Assembly: GCF_030325625.1 (NCBI RefSeq)
Contig: NZ_JACAIS010000011.1
Span: forward strand, 1 to 64,000
Length of the DNA: 64,000 nucleotides
From: Sphingobacterium sp. N143
Lineage (GTDB): Bacteria; Bacteroidota; Bacteroidia; Sphingobacteriales; Sphingobacteriaceae
Reading direction: 5' to 3'
A program made the translations under genes and the position numbers. Below, in pieces: positions 25,627 through 34,689 of the stretch (the first letter of the stretch is position 1; each line of letters starts with the position of its first letter). The notes below the pieces were generated by a model. That model was not told where the DNA came from. It made no database searches and was given only the letters and a program-made list of their open reading frames with translations.

Positions 25627-26448
25627 CTATGATGTCATCGGACTTGGATAGTAAATCCGTCCATATTTTACAAATTCATTCAGATCTATTTGCTCCCAAA
25701 AGATACCGTAAATTGCCGATCCTGAGCCAGACATCGAAGCATATATGGCTCCCTTTTGATAAAGGGCCTCTTTAATTTCTTTTAACAAAGGGTATCTTTC
25801 GAAAATACCTTCTTCAAAGTCGTTTCGGATGTGGAACTTCCATTCCTGAATAGGCAAACGGATCGCTTCTTCCAGATTGACCTCAGGCAGCTTTGGTTTG
25901 ACAGTATGGTATGCCTCTGCAGTTGAGACATGAATATCAGGCATAATGACTACCATAAAGTACGGATCTAGACTAAGTGATATTTTTTTAAAATCAGTTC
26001 CGATACCTCTTGCAAAAACTGCTGTATTTGAAATAAAAAAAGGACAATCAGCTCCTAATTGTGTAGCATAGGCTTCAAGTTCTTCTGTTCTTAGCTCCAA
26101 GCGAAATAGTTCATTCAGTCCTTTCAAAATAAATGCCGCATCGGCAGATCCTCCGCCCAGCCCTGCCCCTATTGGGATTTGTTTGATTAAATCAATAGAG
26201 ACAGTAGGAATAACATACTCTTTTCTTAATAATTCATAAGCTTTTATACATAGATTATCAGCAATATCTCCTGGAACGTATTGCCCTTGAATATTCAATG
26301 AAGGTAGATCAGATGTGGTTTCTAACAGTTCAATCACATCATAAATAGGCAGCGGATAAAACACACTGTTCAGTTCATGATAGCCATCAGCTCGTTTGGC
26401 AATCACTTGTAAACCGATATTTATTTTTGCATTTGCGAAGAGTATCAT
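25627..26448 (-). CDS. ispE: 4-diphosphocytidyl-2-C-methyl-D-erythritol kinase
   Basis: A 273-residue GHMP kinase of the non-mevalonate isoprenoid pathway, which phosphorylates CDP-methylerythritol with ATP. The opening AKINIGLQVIAKRADGYHEL and the ATP-binding PIGAGLGGGSADAAFIL (about residues 91-107) are diagnostic, with a third GHMP motif YASMSGSGSAIYGIF near the C-terminus. It is the last gene of a run with the HhH gene and apt, 34 bases after apt. Confidence 0.96.
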   Translation of the reverse strand: MILFANAKINIGLQVIAKRADGYHELNSVFYPLPIYDVIELLETTSDLPSLNIQGQYVPGDIADNLCIKAYELLRKEYVIPTVSIDLIKQIPIGAGLGGGSADAAFILKGLNELFRLELRTEELEAYATQLGADCPFFISNTAVFARGIGTDFKKISLSLDPYFMVVIMPDIHVSTAEAYHTVKPKLPEVNLEEAIRLPIQEWKFHIRNDFEEGIFERYPLLKEIKEALYQKGAIYASMSGSGSAIYGIFWEQIDLNEFVKYGRIYYPSPMTS

Positions 26449-26482
26449 GTAATATCGTATAAATAAACACTTAACAGCTACA

Positions 26483-27010
26483 TCAATAACTTACTAATGA
26501 ATAAATATGATCGCTGAATCGAGACAATCTGCCTTTTGCTTTCAGAAAGTCCAATGAGATAATAAAACTGTAAGCTGCTATTTCTCCACCAAGTTTTTCA
26601 ATAAGTTTACTTGCGGCAACCACGGTACCTCCAGTTGCCAAAAGATCATCATGGATCAATACTCGGCTGCCATGTGCAAAAGCATCTTCATGAATCTCGA
26701 TAGTTGCTTGTCCATATTCCAAAGCATATGACTCGGCAATTGTTCTAAAGGGTAATTTTCCTTGCTTACGAATTGGAATAAAGGGGAGTCCCAACCGATT
26801 TGCAAGTAAAAATCCAAAAAGAAATCCTCGACTCTCAATTCCGGCTATCACATCAATTTCTATTCCTTTAAGCTGATCAATAATAGCATCAATCATTTCA
26901 TTGCAAAGTGTAGCATCTTTCAATAATGGGGTGATGTCCTTAAATACGATCCCCGGCTTTGGGAAATCCACAATATCACGAATTTCCAGTTTCAATTTAT
27001 CTTGAATCAT
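26483..27010 (-). CDS. apt: Adenine phosphoribosyltransferase
   Basis: A 175-residue enzyme of purine salvage that makes AMP from adenine and PRPP. Recognised by FPKPGIVFKDITPLL near the N-terminus, GIESRGFLFG, and the PRPP loop VLIHDDLLATGGTVVAA (about residues 117-133). The ATG at 27010 gives the usual N-terminus; an in-frame TTG six bases earlier is rejected. Its start lies inside the 3' end of the upstream HhH gene (14-base overlap), so the two are translationally coupled. Confidence 0.95.
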   Translation of the reverse strand: MIQDKLKLEIRDIVDFPKPGIVFKDITPLLKDATLCNEMIDAIIDQLKGIEIDVIAGIESRGFLFGFLLANRLGLPFIPIRKQGKLPFRTIAESYALEYGQATIEIHEDAFAHGSRVLIHDDLLATGGTVVAASKLIEKLGGEIAAYSFIISLDFLKAKGRLSRFSDHIYSLVSY

Positions 27011-27953
27011 TCTCAAAAATTAAATACGGAGCGATTTTCGCAATAGCAAGGTCTGAAAGCGTTCCAATTTTTGCCAAATCTTCTATATTAGCATAATTGC
27101 CATGCTGATCCCGATAGTTGATTATTAATTTCGCATCCTTCGGGCTAAGATACGGATGTTTGGCCAATGAATTTGCATCAATCTGGTTAATATTGATTTT
27201 TTTGACCCCATCCACATTAGACACTACAATCTCATCTTTGATCATCTCATATGTTTCGACTGAAACCCCATAGACCTCTTTCAACTGCTCTATACGATAA
27301 AATCCGCCAAGCACATCTCTATATTTTAAAATACGTTTCGATAGTATTGTACCGATCCCCTTCAGTCTCATTAAAGCTACAGTATCACACGTATTAACAT
27401 CAATCAACTCACTCTTATTGGTCTCATATTTATCATATAGCATAGGTGCTTTCTCTATCGTCTTCTCTACAACAGGTTTTATATTGATATAAGGTTCAAG
27501 TTTTTTATATAATCTACTATTGATGGAGTATACTTTTTTTAGATCTTCTTTAACTTTGAAAGACCCGCCTTTTTTTTCGTAATTCTTGATCACAGTGATT
27601 TGCTTATCCGAAAGACCTAGTTTACGCCACTCTGTAACAGACAAATTATTGGGGTTGAAGTAAAATAATTTCGCATCCTCCGAATCAATTGTAGGTCGTT
27701 TTTTATGGATATTATTTTTTTTCTCTACATTCACCTTCTCATTAATATATTTCTTATTTGGAGAATCAATAATCTCTGTAGAATCATGAAACGACTGCTC
27801 AAAAACTTTAACCTGATTTGGGATTGGGTCTCCTGTACGCTGTTTTGTAATGATTGTATAGAGGACAATAAATAAGATAATGATCACTAAAATAATAAAG
27901 AACCCATTTTGTTCTGTTTTACTAAATTTAAAATAAGTTAATAGCCGTTTCAT
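26997..27953 (-). CDS. Helix-hairpin-helix (ComEA-like) protein, membrane anchored
   Basis: A 318-residue protein with one N-terminal membrane span (about residues 18-37), a charged linker, and three helix-hairpin-helix DNA-binding units. These start near VTEWRKLGLSDKQITVIKNY, DVNTCDTVALMRLKGIGTIL and INQIDANSLAKHPYLSPKDA. ComEA-like HhH proteins bind DNA at the cell surface during uptake; Bacteroidota members of this form are common, but their role is not proven. It is the first gene of the run with apt and ispE. Confidence 0.88.
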   Translation of the reverse strand: MKRLLTYFKFSKTEQNGFFIILVIIILFIVLYTIITKQRTGDPIPNQVKVFEQSFHDSTEIIDSPNKKYINEKVNVEKKNNIHKKRPTIDSEDAKLFYFNPNNLSVTEWRKLGLSDKQITVIKNYEKKGGSFKVKEDLKKVYSINSRLYKKLEPYINIKPVVEKTIEKAPMLYDKYETNKSELIDVNTCDTVALMRLKGIGTILSKRILKYRDVLGGFYRIEQLKEVYGVSVETYEMIKDEIVVSNVDGVKKININQIDANSLAKHPYLSPKDAKLIINYRDQHGNYANIEDLAKIGTLSDLAIAKIAPYLIFENDSR

Positions 27954-28002
27954 ATGCGGTCACATAATTGGGTTTTTTAAATTTAATAAATTACAAAGAA
28001 AA

Positions 28003-28039
28003 TGAAAAGGGAATTGTAAAAAAACAAATTCCCTTTTCA
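28003..28039 (-). terminator. Terminator of the tolC-hlyD operon
   Basis: A 13-bp stem (28003-28015 with 28027-28039) with an 11-base loop, followed on the minus strand by TTTTC and a T-rich tail. It begins 22 bases after the HlyD stop codon. Confidence 0.65.
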
Positions 28040-28061
28040 TAACTCCAAACAATATGATTAT

Positions 28062-29366
28062 TTATAACATTGACTTATCGACCTTTTCAACTTTACTTCC
28101 ATCCTTTAGTGTCTTAGAAATTGCATCAAATGGTCGGGAAACAACCTGATCTCCTTTTTTAAGTCCAGACACCACAATGATATTTTTGTCATCCTGAATA
28201 CCGGTTTTAACCAAGGTTTGTTTGACAGTCATATCTTTTAAAACAAATACATATTCTTGAACTTTTTTGTTTGTATTTGTAGAATCCTTGTCATCTGAGC
28301 GTACTGTAACGGATTGAATAGGTACCACTAATCCCTTATCATGCTTCGTAAATATTTGCACGGTTGCTGAAAGGCCTGGTTTAAAAGGAGAAGCTACATC
28401 TTCTCTAATCAAATCTTGATAAGATTCTGCACTAATACGAACTTTCACGTTAAAATTTGTCACTTGATCTGTTGAAGTAGTGGCAGCTGTTGTTGTGGCA
28501 ATATTTTTTGATGAACTAGCTATTTCAGTTACCACACCTTTAAACTTTCTATCTTGAAACGCATCTACCTCGATCTCTGCTTGATTACCTACTTTTACAT
28601 TATTGATATCATTTTCATTCACATCAACATTTACCTCCATAGTTGACATATTGGCAATACGCATAATCTCTGTACCTGCCATTTGCGCTGTTCCTACAAC
28701 ACGCTCCCCCTTTTCTATGGACAACAAAGAAATGATACCATCAGACGGTGCATAGATTGTTGTGCGATTCAAATTATCTTGCGCTTCCTTGACAGAAGCC
28801 TGCGATTGATCAATACCATATCGAGTGGAACGCACAGTTTCTCTTTGCGCCTGAATTGATGCCAAAGCTGAATAGTATTCTGAAGAACTCTTATCCATTT
28901 CCGCTGCAGATATCACTCTTTTCTCAAATAGTTCCTGGTTTCTCTTAAATGTAGCAGCTATATTCTTGAAATTTTCTTCCTGTTGTTTCAGCTGTTGCTG
29001 CGAAGCAGCCAGATTGGCACGTTGTGAATTTAATGCTGCTACAGAACGGTCGTACCCTGATTGTAAGATATCCGGTTTAATTCGACAGAGAACTTGTCCT
29101 TTTTTGACAAAATCACCTTCCTTAATATTAAGCTCCACAACCTCGCCCGAAACTTCAGAACTCAATTTGACTTCAATCTCCGGTTGTATTTTTCCACTTG
29201 CAGACACTAACTCGTCCACATCCATTTCCTTGACAACATCCACTGCTACCTTTGTGATATCTCCTTTGCCAAACCAGCCTGCTTTAAAGCCGATAAAAAC
29301 AAATATTGCCAAAAGTGTTATTATAATTAATATAATTTTTATTACACTACGTTTTTTCTTTGCCAT
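28062..29366 (-). CDS. Efflux pump periplasmic adaptor (HlyD/MacA-type membrane fusion protein)
   Basis: A 434-residue membrane fusion protein. It has an N-terminal membrane anchor (about residues 9-30), a split lipoyl domain (VSGEVVELNIKEGDFVKKGQVL and later IYAPSDGIISLLSIEKGERV), a long coiled-coil hairpin between (about 105-200), and a beta-barrel and membrane-proximal domain. It bridges an inner-membrane transporter and a TolC-type pore. It lies 22 bases after the TolC gene, but no ABC or RND pump gene is adjacent, so the partner must be encoded elsewhere. Confidence 0.93.
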   Translation of the reverse strand: MAKKKRSVIKIILIIITLLAIFVFIGFKAGWFGKGDITKVAVDVVKEMDVDELVSASGKIQPEIEVKLSSEVSGEVVELNIKEGDFVKKGQVLCRIKPDILQSGYDRSVAALNSQRANLAASQQQLKQQEENFKNIAATFKRNQELFEKRVISAAEMDKSSSEYYSALASIQAQRETVRSTRYGIDQSQASVKEAQDNLNRTTIYAPSDGIISLLSIEKGERVVGTAQMAGTEIMRIANMSTMEVNVDVNENDINNVKVGNQAEIEVDAFQDRKFKGVVTEIASSSKNIATTTAATTSTDQVTNFNVKVRISAESYQDLIREDVASPFKPGLSATVQIFTKHDKGLVVPIQSVTVRSDDKDSTNTNKKVQEYVFVLKDMTVKQTLVKTGIQDDKNIIVVSGLKKGDQVVSRPFDAISKTLKDGSKVEKVDKSML

Positions 29367-29388
29367 TTTCTTTAATTAATCAAGTAGG

Positions 29389-30753
29389 TTAATTGTTGTC
29401 GAATTGAATTGAGTTTCCTAAATAATAGTCGATGATCTTTGACTTGAAAATTACATTATATTTTGCTTGAATCAGATCAAATTCAGCTTTATTACGTTCT
29501 GTTTGCGCGGTGAATAATTCGAATGAATTTGCCATGCCAATATCATACCTCTCTTTTGTTGCCTTGTAGGCCGTTTCAGCACTTTCAAACGCAGTTGTTG
29601 CCGACACATATCCTTGTTTCGCTGCACTCACATCTAAAACCGCCTGATTGACAGCTTTATTTAAATTATTTTTGGCAAGCTGTTCTGCAGCCTCCGCCTG
29701 TTTCAAACCTATCTTTGCCTTGGCAACATTTACTCGATTTTGATTATTGGTAAAAATAGGAACATTCAATGTCATTCCTGTTCCAAAACTTTTATATAAT
29801 TTAAATTGTTCAAATAATCCAATTTTCTGTCCTGTAATTGGATCTCTCCCACCCCAAGAATAACTGGAACCATAATTAATATTTAAATCTAAGCTCGGCA
29901 GATACCCCCCCTTGGCAATGTCAATCTGTTTGGCGGCAACATCTATATCAATCAGGGCTTTTTTAATATCCGGCTGATTTCTTAAAGCCATCTCAAAAAC
30001 ATCCGTGGAATTTTTGGATTCCGAATCGAGAAGCACACGCTCAACGCTCGGTCTGACAAGGGAAATATTAGTTTGCGGAGGCATTTCCATCAATTGTTTC
30101 AATGTTAACAATGACAATTCATATGAATTTTTTAGGTTGATCCTGTTTAATTCATCCGATGCCACTTGATTTTTTGACTTAGCAATATCCGCAACAGTTT
30201 TATTTCCCACCTCAAATTGAATTGAATCAAGCTGGAACTGTTGTTGAGAAAGTTTTAATTGTCCACCACTCGCAGTATACATTTCAAAATTCGTTATTGC
30301 CTCCAAATAAGTTACTAAAACATTCAGTATCAAATCATTTTTTATCTTATCGACCTGAGTTGAAGAGGATTCCAGTTGCATCTTATTGGCCTTAATCTGG
30401 TTAACTTGTTGGAAGCCCTTAAATAAATTAACAGATGACCCAATCCCGGGGTACATATTGTAGGACCATTGATTTCCTTTGACAAGCTGGTTGGTAGTAC
30501 GATCCACAAAAAGACCGTTATTTAATTGTTGACTAACGCTTGCACTCAAACTTGGATATAGATTTGACTTTGCCTGAAACAAATCTTGGGCAGCCAACTC
30601 TTTATTCAGTTCAGCCTGCTTAATTTGTACATTGCGTTCTAAGGTCATGCGTATAGCATCGGCCACCCCTACGACTTGTTGGGCCTGAATCTGGTTACTT
30701 TTTCCCAAAAACAACCCAGTGAATAATACTGCAGAATAATAAAATCTTTTCAT
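29389..30753 (-). CDS. TolC-family outer-membrane efflux protein
   Basis: A 454-residue outer-membrane factor with a signal peptide (about residues 1-25, ending QIQAQ) and two OEP repeats of long alpha-helical hairpins. The C-terminal half has the usual AYKATKERYDIGMANSFELFTAQTERNKAE. It should form a trimeric channel with the HlyD-type adaptor encoded just downstream. The ATG at 30753 is chosen because it gives MKRFYYS directly before the hydrophobic core; in-frame ATGs at 30759 and 30771 are possible. Confidence 0.92.
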   Translation of the reverse strand: MKRFYYSAVLFTGLFLGKSNQIQAQQVVGVADAIRMTLERNVQIKQAELNKELAAQDLFQAKSNLYPSLSASVSQQLNNGLFVDRTTNQLVKGNQWSYNMYPGIGSSVNLFKGFQQVNQIKANKMQLESSSTQVDKIKNDLILNVLVTYLEAITNFEMYTASGGQLKLSQQQFQLDSIQFEVGNKTVADIAKSKNQVASDELNRINLKNSYELSLLTLKQLMEMPPQTNISLVRPSVERVLLDSESKNSTDVFEMALRNQPDIKKALIDIDVAAKQIDIAKGGYLPSLDLNINYGSSYSWGGRDPITGQKIGLFEQFKLYKSFGTGMTLNVPIFTNNQNRVNVAKAKIGLKQAEAAEQLAKNNLNKAVNQAVLDVSAAKQGYVSATTAFESAETAYKATKERYDIGMANSFELFTAQTERNKAEFDLIQAKYNVIFKSKIIDYYLGNSIQFDNN

Positions 30754-30781
30754 GTCCATATGTAGAACCATACAATTTTTT

Positions 30782-30789
30782 TAGATTTG
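30782..30789 (+). promoter_or_regulatory. Candidate -7 box of the polysaccharide deacetylase gene
   Basis: TAGATTTG matches TAnnTTTG and ends 17 bases before the ATG at 30807. No clear -33 TTTG is seen. Confidence 0.4.
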
Positions 30790-30806
30790 AACTTCATTTA
30801 TCGGTT

Positions 30807-31418
30807 ATGTATTTTGTCAAATCTCCATTTTTCCTGCGTTGGCTTTATCCCAAATCTATTTGGCATATGCCACGGATGGAAAAAAAAGTCTATCTCACAT
30901 TTGATGATGGTCCAATTCCTGAAATTACACCTTTTATACTCGATATCCTAAAAAAATATCAGGTTAAGGCAACATTTTTTTGTGTTGGTGAAAATATTAA
31001 AAAAAATCCACATTTATTTCAACGAATTTTACAAGAAGGTCACCAAGTTGGCAATCATACCTATAATCACCTCAAAGGTTGGGACACGGCAGACAGCTCT
31101 TACTTGGAAAATATAGCAAAATGTCAAGAATTAACAAAGACTGATCTTTTTCGGCCTCCGTATGCCAAAGCCAAAAAATCACAGCTTAGACAATTGTATA
31201 AAAAATATAGAGTTGTCATGTGGGATATTATGTCCGGCGATTTTGATCAAAATTTAAGCCCCAAAAAGTGCTTAGAAAACGTATTGTCCAACATCAATAA
31301 TGGTTCGATAATAATCTTTCATGACAATATTAAAGCTATCCCACGGGTGACATATGCCTTGCCCAAAACGATAGAGTTTCTTTTAGAAAATAAATATCAT
31401 ATCGCCCGTATAGAATGA
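30807..31418 (+). CDS. Polysaccharide deacetylase (NodB homology, carbohydrate esterase 4)
   Basis: A 203-residue CE4 enzyme with TFDDGP (Asp33 and Asp34), metal-binding His84 and His88 in NHTYNH, and the later RPPYAK motif. It removes N-acetyl groups from peptidoglycan or another polysaccharide. There is no typical signal peptide; the N-terminus MYFVKSPFFLRWLYPKSIW is aromatic-rich, and this short form is common in Bacteroidota. It ends two bases before the stop codon of the convergent DUF4249 gene. Confidence 0.92.
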   Translation: MYFVKSPFFLRWLYPKSIWHMPRMEKKVYLTFDDGPIPEITPFILDILKKYQVKATFFCVGENIKKNPHLFQRILQEGHQVGNHTYNHLKGWDTADSSYLENIAKCQELTKTDLFRPPYAKAKKSQLRQLYKKYRVVMWDIMSGDFDQNLSPKKCLENVLSNINNGSIIIFHDNIKAIPRVTYALPKTIEFLLENKYHIARIE

Positions 31419-31420
31419 GT

Positions 31421-32218
31421 TTAGGGGTTACTATTCGTTAAAACCACTTCAGAGTCATAGTATTTTCCTACACTAACGCTAAAATACCCTAAAGCATTAT
31501 TGCTGAGATTTGAAATAGGATTGGACGGTGAAGCTGCACCAGGATTAATCATCTGGAAACTATTCCAATAGTTATAAGCCCCCACATCAATGCATTGACG
31601 TAAAATATGTATCTTATCTCCTATTTTTAGATCTCTATCACGATCCACAATATCATGTTGGACTTCCAATCCATTATTGTATTTATCACTAAACACGTCA
31701 ATAAAACGCATTTCACCGTTGTTTACAGACATTTTATACCTATAATAATTTCCTTTCTCCGGCGGATCATTAAAAATCATTGTCGGGTAATAGATAGTGT
31801 CTGTGAATAACACTCGTTCGGATAGCCCGATTGAATCCACATCCACATATGAAGGTAGGGTTGAAATTCCTTCTATCACCTTACCTTCCACAGTTTTGAC
31901 ATACAGCTGATAGCTTGTTTTCTCGCGTAGTCGCAATGTTTTATTGGTATAAACACCATCTGGTCCAGCGAGAAAAGTATAGATCTCATTGTTTTCTAAA
32001 TTTTTGACCATGACTTCAGCATCTGTTATTGGCGAAAGAACTTCGTCTTTAATACCCACAACCTCTTGAATATTGATCTGATGTAATTGATCTGAAGCCA
32101 TTAAATCAGCTGTAATAACTAGTTGTCCAGTATTTTCAGGTAATTCTAGGTCAATTTTGTCTTCACAACTGAATAGTATACCCGCAAATAGAGCAATCAG
32201 TCCTACTATTTTTTTCAT
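31421..32218 (-). CDS. DUF4249 lipoprotein, partner of the TonB receptor
   Basis: A 265-residue protein with a lipoprotein signal (AGILFSC, Cys about 18) and a DUF4249 body rich in beta strands, containing GQLVITADL and YQLYVKTVEGKVIEG. It follows the TonB-dependent receptor by eight bases. This pairing recurs throughout Bacteroidota, and the lipoprotein is thought to assist the receptor on the cell surface. No ligand is known. Confidence 0.87.
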   Translation of the reverse strand: MKKIVGLIALFAGILFSCEDKIDLELPENTGQLVITADLMASDQLHQINIQEVVGIKDEVLSPITDAEVMVKNLENNEIYTFLAGPDGVYTNKTLRLREKTSYQLYVKTVEGKVIEGISTLPSYVDVDSIGLSERVLFTDTIYYPTMIFNDPPEKGNYYRYKMSVNNGEMRFIDVFSDKYNNGLEVQHDIVDRDRDLKIGDKIHILRQCIDVGAYNYWNSFQMINPGAASPSNPISNLSNNALGYFSVSVGKYYDSEVVLTNSNP

Positions 32219-32226
32219 TATTTGTA

Positions 32227-34551
32227 TTAAAATTTAAAGTTCCAAGTAATGGATGGAATTATACCAAATAAGGCAATTCTATAAATCTCTGTAACGTTAG
32301 ACTGCCCTTCTTTTTCCCTGAAATCAATCAAATAGGCATTCTTCCGATTATAGGCGTTATAAATACCAAAGGAAATACTTGAATAATTGTTTTTTGAACG
32401 TTTTATATCATAAGTCGCTGCGAGGTCCAATCGATGATAAGCAGGCATTCGTTGGCCATTCCGTCTATCATAATAGAAAATTGTCCTATCGTCAACAAAA
32501 TACTTACCGGCAGGCATTGTTACTGCATCACCTGTATAATAAACAAAATTAGCGCTTAGATTCCATTTCGGATTTACTTGATATTGAGCCACAACCGCTA
32601 TATTATGTGTTTTATCTTGACGTGCGTTGAACCATTCTCCCTCATTGATCTGCGCAAATTTTCGCTCACTTTTAGAAAGCGTATAACTTAGCCAACCACT
32701 GAATTGGCCCAATCGTTTCTTTAAAAACCATTCTATTCCAAATGCCCGTCCCTTACCAAATAGCAGCTGACCATCCAAAAATTCATTTGCTTGCAGATCA
32801 GCTCCGTTCCTGTAGTCAATTTGATTCTGTAGATTTCTATAATATCCTTCAACAGAAAATTCATACCTATTGGCTGCAAAATTTTTAAAATAACCAAGTG
32901 AATATTGTTTGGATATTTGAGGTTTGATTGTATTATTGCTCAACACATATTGATCTGTTGGTAAACTACTCGTAGTATTGCTCAACTGGTGTAGATATTG
33001 GACATTGGTGTTATATGAAGCTTTTAACGTCGTCGATTCATTAATGGCATAATTCAGGGAAACACGTGGTTCTAAATACAAATATTTCCTACCTAATTTT
33101 CCATCTCTTACATAGGTAGAATCGATGGGTTCTCCATCCTTGTCAAAAGTATAGAACATGCCCGGACCCAACGTCGCGTACCCTGTAGCTCGGATACCAT
33201 AATTCAATTTCACTTTATCAGTAATAGACCAGTCATCTGCCAGATAAGCCGCAATGTCAATACCTTTTCGATGTTGAATGCGCAACGAATTAACCCTCGA
33301 ATCTTCCCCGGCTTCAATACTGGCCGGTCGTATTTCCTGCAATGCCGTCTGCAAACCAAATTTTAGATTGTGTCGGTCTGAAAGGCTATATTGAAAGTCT
33401 TGTTTAAAATTATAATTATAAATATCGGAACGAATTTTAAAGTTATTATCATCCTCTATCGAGACCTGATAATTGAATTTGCTAAAAATAAACGTCGTAT
33501 TACTGAATAATCTATTGCCCCACACATGATTCCAACGTATAGTTCCCGTTGCATTTCCCCAATTGAAATCAAACAGGTCATGATAGGCCATTGCATCCTT
33601 CCCAAAATACCCAGATAGGTAGATTGTATTCTTATCATTGATACGATAGTTTACTTTTGCATTGAGATCATAGAAAAATAAGGCACTTTTCTTGACATTT
33701 TCATCGTTTGAGAGTTTCAAGAATAGGTCGGCATAAGTACGCCTTCCTGAAATCATAAACGAGCTCTTGCCTTTTTGTATTGGTCCTTCTAATTTAAGTC
33801 TGGAAGCAATAAGCCCCAATCCGCCTTCAACATTGAAATGCTGATTATTGCCATCTAATGTTGTGATCTCCATAACGGATGAAATTTTACCGCCATATTG
33901 CGCCGGAACTCCTCCTTTATAAAAATTGACATCTTTGATGGCATCTGAATTAAATGTAGAAAAGAAGCCAAAAAGATGTGAGCTGTTATATACTGGCGCT
34001 TCATCCAATAAAATAAGATTTTGGTCACCACCACCACCCCGGACATAAAAATTGCTGCTACCTTCACCTCCGCTGGTTACACCAGGAAATAATTGGATCG
34101 TCTTGAGAATATCTTTTTCACCAAACAGAACCGGAACTTTTTCGATTTCTTTAGGACTAAACTGTGTGAGTCCTGGTGTCAAATCTTTCATTGATTTCCT
34201 CTTATTCCCTGTGACAACAACTTCTTCCAATTGATTTTCTTCCGGCACCAACTGGATAATATAAGTTGAATCTTTATCGAACTCAACCGATATGGCTTTA
34301 GTCTTATAGCCAATTGACGATACGCTTAGAACTGTACTGTCACTGCGAAAGGAAAGACTAAAAAAGCCATACTTATTGGAGGCAGTGGACTTTTGATCAA
34401 GATCATTATGAATCAACGCACCAATGATATTTTCACCACTAATACTGTCCCTAATAAACCCTGATATCGATTTAGTATGCTGACAATGACCATGCTGCAC
34501 AGTAAATAAAAAAGAAGAAAAACAGAAAATAACCTTTAAAGGTTTAAACAT
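32227..34551 (-). CDS. TonB-dependent outer-membrane receptor
   Basis: A 774-residue receptor. After a signal sequence come a carboxypeptidase-regulatory-like domain (about residues 25-110), a TonB-box-like region LEEVVVTGNKR, a plug (about 120-225, with YVRGGGGDQNLILLDEAPVYN) and a shortened 22-strand barrel. The length is smaller than SusC and fits the FecA/BtuB-like class. The start is the ATG at 34551; an in-frame TTG 15 bases earlier is rejected. Together with the DUF4249 lipoprotein it forms a two-gene surface-uptake unit of unknown substrate. Confidence 0.93.
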   Translation of the reverse strand: MFKPLKVIFCFSSFLFTVQHGHCQHTKSISGFIRDSISGENIIGALIHNDLDQKSTASNKYGFFSLSFRSDSTVLSVSSIGYKTKAISVEFDKDSTYIIQLVPEENQLEEVVVTGNKRKSMKDLTPGLTQFSPKEIEKVPVLFGEKDILKTIQLFPGVTSGGEGSSNFYVRGGGGDQNLILLDEAPVYNSSHLFGFFSTFNSDAIKDVNFYKGGVPAQYGGKISSVMEITTLDGNNQHFNVEGGLGLIASRLKLEGPIQKGKSSFMISGRRTYADLFLKLSNDENVKKSALFFYDLNAKVNYRINDKNTIYLSGYFGKDAMAYHDLFDFNWGNATGTIRWNHVWGNRLFSNTTFIFSKFNYQVSIEDDNNFKIRSDIYNYNFKQDFQYSLSDRHNLKFGLQTALQEIRPASIEAGEDSRVNSLRIQHRKGIDIAAYLADDWSITDKVKLNYGIRATGYATLGPGMFYTFDKDGEPIDSTYVRDGKLGRKYLYLEPRVSLNYAINESTTLKASYNTNVQYLHQLSNTTSSLPTDQYVLSNNTIKPQISKQYSLGYFKNFAANRYEFSVEGYYRNLQNQIDYRNGADLQANEFLDGQLLFGKGRAFGIEWFLKKRLGQFSGWLSYTLSKSERKFAQINEGEWFNARQDKTHNIAVVAQYQVNPKWNLSANFVYYTGDAVTMPAGKYFVDDRTIFYYDRRNGQRMPAYHRLDLAATYDIKRSKNNYSSISFGIYNAYNRKNAYLIDFREKEGQSNVTEIYRIALFGIIPSITWNFKF

Positions 34552-34587
34552 ATCAATTGAAGTCAATTTTTTTTGAAAATAATAAAA

Positions 34588-34610
34588 AAGCCTTACAATG
34601 TGTAAGGCTT
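34588..34610 (-). terminator. Terminator of the esterase gene
   Basis: AAGCCTTACA at 34588-34597 pairs exactly with 34601-34610 across a three-base loop. On the minus strand it is followed by TTTTTTATTATTTT. It lies 80 bases after the esterase stop codon and upstream of the receptor gene. Confidence 0.8.
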
Positions 34611-34689
34611 AATAATAAGTTTATAATTTGTTAGTCAAGGTTTTCTATAAACAAAAATAACAATTTATTCATTCAAGCCAAATATTTAT

